Positions 14,050 to 20,774 of a stretch of DNA of 25,005 nucleotides are shown here, one piece after another. Within the stretch, counting starts at the first letter, position 1. The number at the start of each line of letters is the position of its first letter. The notes beneath the pieces are model-generated. The model worked only from the letters and a program-made list of their open reading frames with translations. It was not told the DNA's origin and did not search any database. The DNA comes from CAYGLV01 sp964351025 (lineage in GTDB: Bacteria > Actinomycetota > Thermoleophilia > Gaiellales > Gaiellaceae), in assembly GCA_964351025.1 (NCBI GenBank), contig CAYGLV010000036.1:1-25005 (forward strand), written 5' to 3'. The translations under genes were made by a program, and so were the position numbers.

Positions 14050-14886
14050 GTGCTCGTACGCGTCGGCTCGCGCGGTAGCCGTCTCGCGCTGGCCCGGGCC
14101 GAGCGGCCGGCCGGCATGCTGCGGAGCGCGGGGGTTCAGATCGCCCTCGTGCCGATCTCGACCGCCGGAGATCTCGACCGGACGCTTCCGGTCGACTGGG
14201 CCGGCGCTCGCGGAGTCTTCGCCAGGGAGCTGGAAGAAGCCTTGCTCGCCGGCCGGATCGACGTTGCCGTGCATTCGGTCAAGGACCTGACGGGGGCGGG
14301 CGCCGCAGGCCTCGCCATCGGTGCATATCCGCCGAGACACGATCACCGGGACGCGCTCTGCGGCGCCACGGAGCTGCGGGGCGGCCTGCGGATCGGTACC
14401 GCCTCCCGGCTCCGCCGGGCGCAGCTGCTCGCCCTCGAGCCCGAGCTCTCGATCGAGCCGCTGCGCGGAACCCTGGATGGACGGCTGCGCAAGCGCGGCG
14501 AGCGGGGGCTCGACGCAATCGTGCTCTCGGCGTGTGACCTCGACCTTCTGGGGCTCGCGCACGAAGCCGGCCGGCGCTTCGAGCCCGAGGAGGTGCTGCC
14601 CGCCGCCGGGCAGGGGGCGCTTGCACTCCAGGTGCGGGCCGGTGAGGAAGGCGTCGTCGCCCGGGCGGACGACCCCGCGACGAGGCAGCGGGTCGAAGCG
14701 GAACGACGCTGCGCCGCACTTGTCGCCGCTGTCGTCTCCGCACCGGTGGGTGCGTATCACGACGGCGACGCGCTCACGGCGCTCGTCGCGGAACCCGACG
14801 GCGTCTGGATCCGGCGCGTTCGGGGGAGTAACCCGGACGCAGTCGCCGGCGAGCTGATCGCATCTGCGCGAGAATCGGCGCCGTGA
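14050..14886 (+). CDS. Divergent hydroxymethylbilane synthase (HemC) homologue lacking the cofactor cysteine
   Basis: HemC polymerises four porphobilinogens into hydroxymethylbilane. This 278-residue homologue keeps the N-terminal RVGSRGSRLALARAE, STAGD, GVFARELEEALL, the catalytic-Asp motif VHSVKDL, GTASRLRR, LRGTLDGRL and AAGQGALALQVR. At the place of the dipyrromethane-cofactor cysteine (LEGGCQVPIGSY in E. coli) it reads VAAVVSAPVGAY, with Val229 for Cys. The neighbourhood aligns without gaps, so this is not a frameshift. The first Arg of the SLRR pair is also shifted, and RGN is RGT. It may be inactive or use another anchor. Start uncertain: GTG 14050 gives a family-like N-terminus, while GTG 14017 would add 11 residues. 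The stop overlaps the SAM hydrolase start (GTGA). Confidence 0.8.
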   Translation: MLVRVGSRGSRLALARAERPAGMLRSAGVQIALVPISTAGDLDRTLPVDWAGARGVFARELEEALLAGRIDVAVHSVKDLTGAGAAGLAIGAYPPRHDHRDALCGATELRGGLRIGTASRLRRAQLLALEPELSIEPLRGTLDGRLRKRGERGLDAIVLSACDLDLLGLAHEAGRRFEPEEVLPAAGQGALALQVRAGEEGVVARADDPATRQRVEAERRCAALVAAVVSAPVGAYHDGDALTALVAEPDGVWIRRVRGSNPDAVAGELIASARESAP

Positions 14887-15698
14887 CCGGGTACCGGTTC
14901 ATCACGTTCCTCACGGACTTCGAGCTCCGCGACGATTTCGTCGGCACGTGCCACGGCGTGATCAAGCGGATCGCTCCCGACGTGCAGGTGATCGACATCA
15001 CGCACGGCATCGCGCCGCAGGCCGTGTTGCAGGGCGCGCTCGTGCTTGCGAACGCGGTCCCGTACATGCCCCTGGGCGTCCACCTCGCCGTCGTCGACCC
15101 GGGCGTCGGGGGCGCGCGCCGCCCGCTTGCGCTCGAGGATGCCGCCGGCCGCCTGTACGTTGGCCCCGACAACGGCCTGCTCGTTCCGGCCGCCGAGCGC
15201 GCGGGGATCGTCGCAGCGTACGAGCTGGCGAACCCGGAGTACGCGCTCTCCTCGATCTCGAGGACCTTTCACGGCCGCGACCTCTTCGCTCCGGCCGCCG
15301 CCCACCTCGCGCTCGGAGTTCCACTCGCGGAACTCGGCCCGCCGCTCGATCCGGACGGGCTCGTCCGGATCGACCTGCCCGAGCCGGAGATCGGCGCCGC
15401 GCACATCGGCGCGACGATTCTCTCCGTGGACAGCTTCGGCAACCTCGCGCTCAACGTCGCCCGCGCCGTTGCGGAGCGGGCCGGGATCGTTCCGGGCACG
15501 CGGGTCGAGCTCGAGCACGGCGGCGAGCGCTTCTACGCAGTTGCGGTACGCACCTTCGCCGACGCACGCAGCGGCGACTTCATCGTCTTCGAGGACAGCT
15601 ACCGGAACATGTCGGTTGCGATCAGTGGCGGCAGTGCGGCGGAGACGCTCAGGGCGCAGGCTGGCGAGCGGCTGACGATCAACATCGCGACCCTCTAG
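14883..15698 (+). CDS. SAM hydrolase (adenosine-forming), DUF62/SAM hydroxide adenosyltransferase family
   Basis: The 271-residue protein hydrolyses S-adenosylmethionine to adenosine and methionine in characterised relatives. The N-terminal domain has FLTDFELRDDFVGTCHG and DITHGIAP; the catalytic Asp-Arg-His set is visible as D72 and R79 in DPGVGGARR and H130 in TFHGRDLFAPAA. The C-terminal barrel has ILSVDSFGNLALN and DSYRNMSVAI. No halogenase-specific loop is evident, so hydrolase rather than fluorinase/chlorinase is favoured. GTG 14883 overlaps the hemC-like stop, so the two are translationally coupled. The physiological role of this family is not settled. Its stop codon abuts the stop of the convergent amidase gene with no base between. 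Confidence 0.88.
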   Translation: MTGYRFITFLTDFELRDDFVGTCHGVIKRIAPDVQVIDITHGIAPQAVLQGALVLANAVPYMPLGVHLAVVDPGVGGARRPLALEDAAGRLYVGPDNGLLVPAAERAGIVAAYELANPEYALSSISRTFHGRDLFAPAAAHLALGVPLAELGPPLDPDGLVRIDLPEPEIGAAHIGATILSVDSFGNLALNVARAVAERAGIVPGTRVELEHGGERFYAVAVRTFADARSGDFIVFEDSYRNMSVAISGGSAAETLRAQAGERLTINIATL

Positions 15699-17084
15699 TC
15701 AGGAGACGGGCGGGCGGCTTCCCGCCCACGGCTGCGCGGCCTCGAGCTGGGCGCAGACCCGCAGCAGCAGCTCCTCGCCCGCCGGGGGCCCGACGAGCTG
15801 GACGCCGATCGGCAGCCCGTCCTCGCTCCAGTGGAGCGGCAGCGACGCGGCAGGCTGGCCCGTCACGTTGAAGACCGGCGTGAACGGCGTGAACCGGGCA
15901 GCGCGCTCGTACTGCTCCCAGGGGTCGTCCGCCTCGGCCGCCCACCCGATCGGAACCGGCGGCAGCGCGAGCGTCGGGGTCAGCAGGAGGTCGTACCTCT
16001 CCCAGAACGCCACGACCCGGCGGGCGAGCATCTGTACGCGGGCCAGCGCCGCGACGTAGTCCGCGCTCGACGTCTGTGCGGCCGCCTCGGCGAGCGCGCG
16101 GTTGAAGGGCGTCAGCAGCGAGAGGTCGGCGACGCCGTACAGCGTCGGTGCGACCTGCCAGAGTGGCTTGAAGTCCTCCGCGAGCCCGGAGCCGCCCCAG
16201 TCGGGCGCAGCCTCCTCGACATTGTGGCCGAGCGTTGCGAGCAGCGCAGCGGCGCCCTCGGCAGCAGCACGGCAGTCGGCGTGGACATCCGCTCCATCCG
16301 GCGGCACGGTCGTCACGGCGATGCGAAGCGGCCCGGGGTCGCTCGCGGCCGCCATCGCGAACGGGTGCTCCGGCGGCGGCAGCGACCACGGGTCTCCCCA
16401 CTCGTAGCCTGCGACGGCGTCGAGGTAGGCGGCCGCGTCGGCGACCGTGCGCGCGAGCGGGCCGGTCGTCGAGAGGCCGATCCCGGGACCGAACGGCGCG
16501 TTCGAGATGCGCCCGCGGGAGGGCTTGAGCCCGAAGACGCCGCAGCAGGAGGCGGGGATGCGGATCGAGCCGCCGCCGTCGGACCCCTGTGCGATCGGCG
16601 TGAGCCCCGCGGCGAGGGCTGCGCCCGCGCCGCCGCTGGAGCCACCGACGGTACGGCTGGTGTCCCACGGGTTGCGCGTCGCACCTGTCAGCTCCGACTC
16701 CGTGAAGGCGGTCGTGCCGAACTCGGGGGTCGCGGTCTTGCCGAGCACGATGAAGCCCGCCGCCTTCAGTCGACGCACATGGGCCATGTCGAAGAGCGGG
16801 ACGTTGGCGGCGAAGGCGCGCGAGCCGAAGGTCGTGCGCGTGCCCGCGGTCGAGTCGAGGTCCTTGAGGGCGATCGGGACGCCGTGGAACGGGCCTGCAT
16901 CGTCCGGGGTGGGAGCCCGCGCCTCGGCGAGCGCTTCCTCGGCGCGCACGGTGACGTAGGCGCCGAGGAGCGGGTCGATTCGCTCGATCCGCTCGAGATA
17001 CGCCTCGACGAGCTCGGCGGGGGAGACGCGGCCGGTCGCTACGAGAGCCGCCTGCTCGGTCGCCGGGAGGAACGCGAGCTCCAT
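15699..17084 (-). CDS. Amidase signature family amidohydrolase
   Basis: The 461-residue protein has the full Ser-cisSer-Lys triad: K74 in PIALKDLDS, S149 in VGGSSGG and nucleophile S173 in GSDGGGSIRIPAS. The 24-residue spacing between the two serines is the family norm. The C-terminus shows YDLLLTPTLALPP, FTPVFNVTGQPAASLPL and GLPIGVQLVG, as in broad-range amidases. It hydrolyses a carboxamide to acid and ammonia; substrate unknown. It is not obviously GatA because no gatB or gatC is near. ATG 17084 is preceded by TACGGT seven bases upstream and lies 23 bases after the permease stop, so it may be read both from its own promoter and from the permease transcript. Confidence 0.88.
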   Translation of the reverse strand: MELAFLPATEQAALVATGRVSPAELVEAYLERIERIDPLLGAYVTVRAEEALAEARAPTPDDAGPFHGVPIALKDLDSTAGTRTTFGSRAFAANVPLFDMAHVRRLKAAGFIVLGKTATPEFGTTAFTESELTGATRNPWDTSRTVGGSSGGAGAALAAGLTPIAQGSDGGGSIRIPASCCGVFGLKPSRGRISNAPFGPGIGLSTTGPLARTVADAAAYLDAVAGYEWGDPWSLPPPEHPFAMAAASDPGPLRIAVTTVPPDGADVHADCRAAAEGAAALLATLGHNVEEAAPDWGGSGLAEDFKPLWQVAPTLYGVADLSLLTPFNRALAEAAAQTSSADYVAALARVQMLARRVVAFWERYDLLLTPTLALPPVPIGWAAEADDPWEQYERAARFTPFTPVFNVTGQPAASLPLHWSEDGLPIGVQLVGPPAGEELLLRVCAQLEAAQPWAGSRPPVS

Positions 17085-17091
17085 CCCGGCG

Positions 17092-17097
17092 ACCGTA
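17092..17097 (-). promoter_or_regulatory. Putative -10 box (TACGGT) of the amidase gene, leaderless arrangement
   Basis: On the minus strand TACGGT is followed by seven bases (CGCCGGG) and the ATG at 17084. No ribosome-binding site is convincing. It lies in the 23-base gap after the permease stop. Confidence 0.4.
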
Positions 17098-17107
17098 GCA
17101 GCGTCGG

Positions 17108-18565
17108 CTAGATCCAGCTCAGGTGGTCCTGCAGCAGTGGCACGAGGAAGTAGAGGACGAAAGCCAGGGTTGCAAGCCACATGAACGGGTGGATCTTCTT
17201 CGCCTGCCCACGCGAGACGAGAATCAGCGAGTAGGCGATGAAGCCGAAGCCGATGCCGTTCGTGATCGAATACGAGAACGGCATCAGCATGATGATGAGC
17301 GCCGCCGGCAGACCGATCGAAAGGTCGCTGAAGTCGATGCCGGCGAGCTTGCGCCCGCCGCGACCCTCTGCGACATCCTCGGCCTCGGTCAGGGCCGTGA
17401 TCATCAGGAAGCCGACGATGACGAGCGCGGCAGCCGTAGCTTCGGGAGGCACCATCCCGATGATCGGGGCGAAGAACATGAACGGTAGGAAGAGCGCCCC
17501 ACAGACGACCGACACCCAACCGGTGCGCCCTCCTGCCGCTACGCCCGATCCCGACTCGATGTACGTCGTGGCCGAGGAGGTCGACGCCATCCCGCCCGCG
17601 ACAGCGGCGAGCGAGTCCACGAGCAGCGGCTTGCGGATCTCCGGCAGCTCGCCCTTCTCGTTCAGGTAGCCCGCCGTCTTGCCGACGCCGACGAGCGTGC
17701 CCATCGTGTCGAAGAAGTCGGCGAGGAACAGCGTGAACGCCCACACGACCGCCGAGATGAACGCGAGCTCGGTGAACGCGTCGAAGTTGAAGTTGCCGAC
17801 GAGCGAGAGGTTCGGCGAGTCGTAGACGGCGTCCGGCCAGCTTGCGCCCGCGCGGAAGCCCACGTCGTTGCCGGCCGCCTCGTTGACGATCGTCGCGAAC
17901 ACGGTCGTGAGGATGATCCCGACGAGGAGGTCGCCGCGGAAGCCCCGCGCCCTGAGTGCGATGGTGACCACGAGCCCGAAGACGGCCGCCATGATCGGCC
18001 ACGTCGTCAGGTGGCCGAGCGCGACCGGCGTCCCGGCGCCGCGGACGACGATGCCGGAGTTGTGGAGGCCGATGAAGGCGATGAAGAGGCCGATCCCGAT
18101 CGCAATCGCCTTCTTCAGCTCGAGTGGGATCGCGTGCATGATCTTCTCGCGCATCCCGCTCAGCACGAGCAGCGTGACGGCGATCCCCTCGACGACGATC
18201 AACCCCATCGCCGCCGGGAAGGAGAGACCCTCGCCGACGACGAGCCCGTAGGCGACGACGGCGTTGAGGCCGAGCCCGGGCGCAATCGCGTACGCGCGGT
18301 TCGTATAGAGCCCCATCAGGATCGTCATCACGCCGGCGACCAGGCACGTCGCGGCGAGCGCGGCGTCGAACGGAAGCCCCTTGCCCTCGAGCCCGTCCAC
18401 GCCCGCGAAGCTGAGGATGCTGGGGTTGACGAAGATGATGTACGACATGACGACGAACGTCGTCAGGCCCGCCATCGTGTCGCGGCCCAGGGTCGTGCCG
18501 TTGTCGGAAAATCGAAAACGGCGCTCAAGCCATGGGGCCTGAACCTTTGCTGCCATGTCGCTCAT
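17108..18565 (-). CDS. NCS2-family purine permease, AzgA/PbuG type (adenine, guanine or hypoxanthine uptake)
   Basis: The 485-residue protein has about 12-14 membrane segments. It opens with the AzgA/PbuG pattern: LERRF, RDTMAGLTTFVVMSYIIFVN and NRAYAIAPGLGLNA. Later it has FFDTMGTLVGVGKTAGYL and the signature STSSATTYIESGSGVAAGGRTG. These identify the AzgA-like branch of the nucleobase/ascorbate transporters, proton symporters for purine bases, rather than the uracil/xanthine branch. ATG 18565 was chosen over the second Met because GGAGGAGG stands four bases before it. The gene is divergent from tRNA-Phe and followed by the amidase. Exact base specificity cannot be assigned. Confidence 0.88.
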   Translation of the reverse strand: MSDMAAKVQAPWLERRFRFSDNGTTLGRDTMAGLTTFVVMSYIIFVNPSILSFAGVDGLEGKGLPFDAALAATCLVAGVMTILMGLYTNRAYAIAPGLGLNAVVAYGLVVGEGLSFPAAMGLIVVEGIAVTLLVLSGMREKIMHAIPLELKKAIAIGIGLFIAFIGLHNSGIVVRGAGTPVALGHLTTWPIMAAVFGLVVTIALRARGFRGDLLVGIILTTVFATIVNEAAGNDVGFRAGASWPDAVYDSPNLSLVGNFNFDAFTELAFISAVVWAFTLFLADFFDTMGTLVGVGKTAGYLNEKGELPEIRKPLLVDSLAAVAGGMASTSSATTYIESGSGVAAGGRTGWVSVVCGALFLPFMFFAPIIGMVPPEATAAALVIVGFLMITALTEAEDVAEGRGGRKLAGIDFSDLSIGLPAALIIMLMPFSYSITNGIGFGFIAYSLILVSRGQAKKIHPFMWLATLAFVLYFLVPLLQDHLSWI

Positions 18566-18569
18566 ACGT

Positions 18570-18577
18570 CCTCCTCC
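18570..18577 (-). promoter_or_regulatory. Strong Shine-Dalgarno GGAGGAGG fixing the permease start
   Basis: GGAGGAGG followed by ACGT and the ATG at 18565 decides between the two candidate Met codons (MSDM). It contrasts with neighbouring genes that have no Shine-Dalgarno. Confidence 0.7.
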
Positions 18578-18637
18578 GAGACTCAAGGGAACCCGAAACG
18601 CTGACTTTGAAACACGTCCCGGACGGCACCCGTCGGC

Positions 18638-18643
18638 TATCCT
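18638..18643 (+). promoter_or_regulatory. Putative -10 box (TATCCT) of tRNA-Phe
   Basis: TATCCT ends 12 bases before the mature 5' end of the tRNA. A TTGAAA at 18607-18612 is the only -35-like hexamer nearby, but at 25 bases it is too far away for a standard spacer. Confidence 0.35.
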
Positions 18644-18655
18644 TCTCGCGCTCCC

Positions 18656-18728
18656 GGCGAGGTAGCTCAGTTGGTAGAGCACACGGCTGAAAACCGTGGT
18701 GTCGCCGGTTCAAGTCCGGCCCTCGCCA
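18656..18728 (+). tRNA. tRNA-Phe (anticodon GAA)
   Basis: A complete cloverleaf can be drawn. The 7-bp acceptor stem pairs GGCGAGG (18656-18662) with CCTCGCC (18721-18727), with discriminator A18728. The D arm contains TAGCTCAGTTGGTAGAGC. The 5-bp anticodon stem CACGG/CCGTG holds the loop CTGAAAA with anticodon GAA at 18689-18691. The T arm is GCCGG-TTCAAGT-CCGGC. CCA is not encoded, as is common in actinobacteria. It is a single-gene transcript unit closed by the terminator at 18737-18762. Confidence 0.97.
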
Positions 18729-18736
18729 TGCAGCGG

Positions 18737-18762
18737 AAAGCCCCGGCAGCACCGGGGCTTTC
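18737..18762 (+). terminator. Rho-independent-type terminator after tRNA-Phe
   Basis: A perfect 10-bp stem, AAAGCCCCGG (18737-18746) with CCGGGGCTTT (18752-18761), encloses the loop CAGCA. The T run is only three bases, but the stem is very stable and sits eight bases after the tRNA end. It isolates the tRNA from the arginase promoter. Confidence 0.88.
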
Positions 18763-18775
18763 GCGCTTCAGGCTG

Positions 18776-18781
18776 TAGCCT
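18776..18781 (+). promoter_or_regulatory. Putative -10 box (TAGCCT) of arginase, leaderless arrangement
   Basis: TAGCCT is followed by seven bases (TCCCCGG) and the GTG at 18789. There is no Shine-Dalgarno. The preceding terminator ends 14 bases upstream, so the gene must have its own promoter here, which supports the call. Confidence 0.5.
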
Positions 18782-18788
18782 TCCCCGG

Positions 18789-19691
18789 GTGAGCGACAGG
18801 GAAACGATTGCGGTCATCGGCGCGGCGCTCGACCTCGGGCAGGGACGCCGCGGCGTGGACATGGGCCCGTCGGCCATCCGCTACGCGGGGCTCGACGACC
18901 GGCTGGCCGGGCTCGGCTACCGCGTGCTCGACTGGGGCAACGTCGAGACCGCAGTGCTCGAAGCGACGGAGCTGCACGACGAGAGCGCGCGCTACCTGCC
19001 GGAGATCAAGTCCGCGTGCGCGCGGATCGCCCGCCTTGTCGGGCTCGCGCTCGAGCAGAACGCGATCCCGCTCGTGCTCGGCGGTGACCACTCGGTCGCG
19101 CTCGGCACGCTCGGGGGCCTCGCCAAGGTGCACGGCCCGGGCGGCGTGCTCTGGATCGACGCTCACGGTGACCTCAATACGCCCGAGACGAGCCTGACCG
19201 GCAACGTTCACGGGATGCCGCTCGCGGCCGTGACCGGCCTCGCCGGGGCCGCGTTCGAGAGCGAAGCCTGGCCGATCCCTTCCGTTGATCCGGGCCGCGT
19301 GGCGATCGTCGGCGCGCGCTCCTTCGATGCCGCCGAGCAGGCGTGGCTGCGCGATTCGCAGGTGCTCGTCTTCACGATGAGCGACCTCGATCGCATCGGC
19401 ATCGAGACCGCTATCGGCAAGGCGCTCGAGCACGTCGCCGGCCCCGGCTTCGTGCACATCTCGCTCGACATGGACGCTCTCGACCCCGAGGTGGCTCCCG
19501 GCGTCGGCACGCCGGTCCGCGGTGGGCTCACCTACCGCGAAGCGCACCTCGCGCTCGAGCTCGTCGCCGAGTCCGGCCTCGCCGGCTCGCTGGAGGTGGT
19601 CGAGGTGAACCCGATCCTCGACCGCCACAACGAGACGGCGCGGGTCGCCGTCGAGCTCGTCGCGAACGCGTTCGGGTCGCGGATCCTCTAG
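18789..19691 (+). CDS. rocF: Arginase (ureohydrolase family)
   Basis: The 300-residue enzyme hydrolyses arginine to ornithine and urea and uses two Mn ions. All metal ligands are seen: H101 in LGGDHS, D124, H126 and D128 in IDAHGD, and D227 and D229 in SLDMDALDP. Arginase-specific features favour it over agmatinase: RGVDMGPSAIR near the N-terminus, TGNVHGMP (137-144), GVGTPVRGGLTYREAH, and EVNPILDRHNETA near the C-terminus. GTG 18789 gives MSDRETIAVIGA, the normal start, and residue numbers then coincide with the classical arginase numbering. It sits alone between the tRNA terminator and the convergent LLM gene (seven-base gap). The symbol follows the bacterial arginase name and is by function. 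Confidence 0.9.
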   Translation: MSDRETIAVIGAALDLGQGRRGVDMGPSAIRYAGLDDRLAGLGYRVLDWGNVETAVLEATELHDESARYLPEIKSACARIARLVGLALEQNAIPLVLGGDHSVALGTLGGLAKVHGPGGVLWIDAHGDLNTPETSLTGNVHGMPLAAVTGLAGAAFESEAWPIPSVDPGRVAIVGARSFDAAEQAWLRDSQVLVFTMSDLDRIGIETAIGKALEHVAGPGFVHISLDMDALDPEVAPGVGTPVRGGLTYREAHLALELVAESGLAGSLEVVEVNPILDRHNETARVAVELVANAFGSRIL

Positions 19692-19698
19692 CGCCTCG

Positions 19699-20718
19699 CT
19701 ATGCGGCCGCCCCCGTGAACTGCGGGATGATCGAGCCGCCGTAGGCCGCCAGCGTCTCCTCCTGTCCGTGCGTCATGAGGTAGATGTTGAGCTGGTCGAC
19801 GCCGATCGCCTCGAGCTCCCTCAGCTTTTCTGTGACCTGCGCAGGCGTGCCGAGAACGCAGAAGCGGTCGCAGATCTCGTCCGTCACGAACTCGCCGTGG
19901 GCGGCACCGACGCGCGAGTGGTCGTTGTAGTCGTAGAACTTCCGCGCCTTGACGTAGTCGGTGAGCGCCGTCGGGACCTTGTCGCCGCCGTCGCCGTAGC
20001 GCTCGATCAGCTCCACCACGTGGTTCGAGACCATCGCGGGGAACCAGCGCACCTGCTCGCGCGCGTCGGCCAGGTCGTCGGTGATGTGGCTCGGCGCGGA
20101 GACGATGCACTTGAGCGCCGACGGGTCGCGGCCGGCCTCCTCGGCGGCTTTGCGGGCCGTGTCCATGATCCAGGTGATGATCGCCGGGTCGGCGAGCTGG
20201 ATGACGACGCCGTCACCGACGCGGCCCGCCACCGCGAGCGCCTTCGGCCCGTAACCGGCCACCCACATCGGGATCTCGGGCAGCTCCGGCCGCACCCATT
20301 TGAGCTGGAGCTCCTTGTCGTTCCACTGCACCGCGCGACCGTTCATGAACTCCTTGATCATGGCGATCCGGCGCTCGAACTCGGCCACCTTCACAGGCGG
20401 GACGCCGATGTAGCGCACGGCCGAGTCGCCGCGGCCGATTCCCATGGCCATCCGGCCGTCCGAGATGTCGTGCAGCGTCGCGTAGGCGCTGGCGAGCACC
20501 GTCGGATCGCGCGTGCCGGGGTTCGTGACGCAGTGCCCGAGCTTCATCGTCGTCGTCGCCTCCGCCGCCAGCGTCAGCAGCGGGAGCGACTCCTGCCAGA
20601 GGACGTGCGAGTCGTACGTCCACCCGTACTCGAAGCCGTGCGACTCGGCGAGCGCGAGCAGCTCGACCAGGCGCTTGTACGGTGGATCGGGAAGGACGGT
20701 GACGCCGAAGCTGAGCAT
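19699..20718 (-). CDS. Luciferase-like (LLM) F420-dependent-type oxidoreductase
   Basis: The 339-residue TIM-barrel protein belongs to the bacterial luciferase-like family, close to methylenetetrahydromethanopterin reductase. Visible features are FGVTVLPDPPYKRLVELLALAE, the distinctive YDSHVLWQES, LGHCVTNPGTRDPTVLAS, the phosphate-binding GRMAMGIGRGDSA, WVAGYGPKALAVAG and CVLGTPAQVTEKLREL. It likely binds F420 (or FMN). The YDSHVLWQE pattern fits a subfamily I associate with pyrimidine/hydantoin catabolic loci, consistent with the next gene. The reaction is unknown. AAGGAG, eight bases before ATG 20718, fixes the start, and CATAAT (20754-20749) is a possible -10 in the 56-base gap behind the M20 gene. 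The last residues (FTGAAA) carry no motif. Confidence 0.82.
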   Translation of the reverse strand: MLSFGVTVLPDPPYKRLVELLALAESHGFEYGWTYDSHVLWQESLPLLTLAAEATTTMKLGHCVTNPGTRDPTVLASAYATLHDISDGRMAMGIGRGDSAVRYIGVPPVKVAEFERRIAMIKEFMNGRAVQWNDKELQLKWVRPELPEIPMWVAGYGPKALAVAGRVGDGVVIQLADPAIITWIMDTARKAAEEAGRDPSALKCIVSAPSHITDDLADAREQVRWFPAMVSNHVVELIERYGDGGDKVPTALTDYVKARKFYDYNDHSRVGAAHGEFVTDEICDRFCVLGTPAQVTEKLRELEAIGVDQLNIYLMTHGQEETLAAYGGSIIPQFTGAAA

Positions 20719-20774
20719 CCCAGGGACTCCTTGTCGTTGGAAGAGACGATTATGCGTCGAATGCAGGCAGAACG

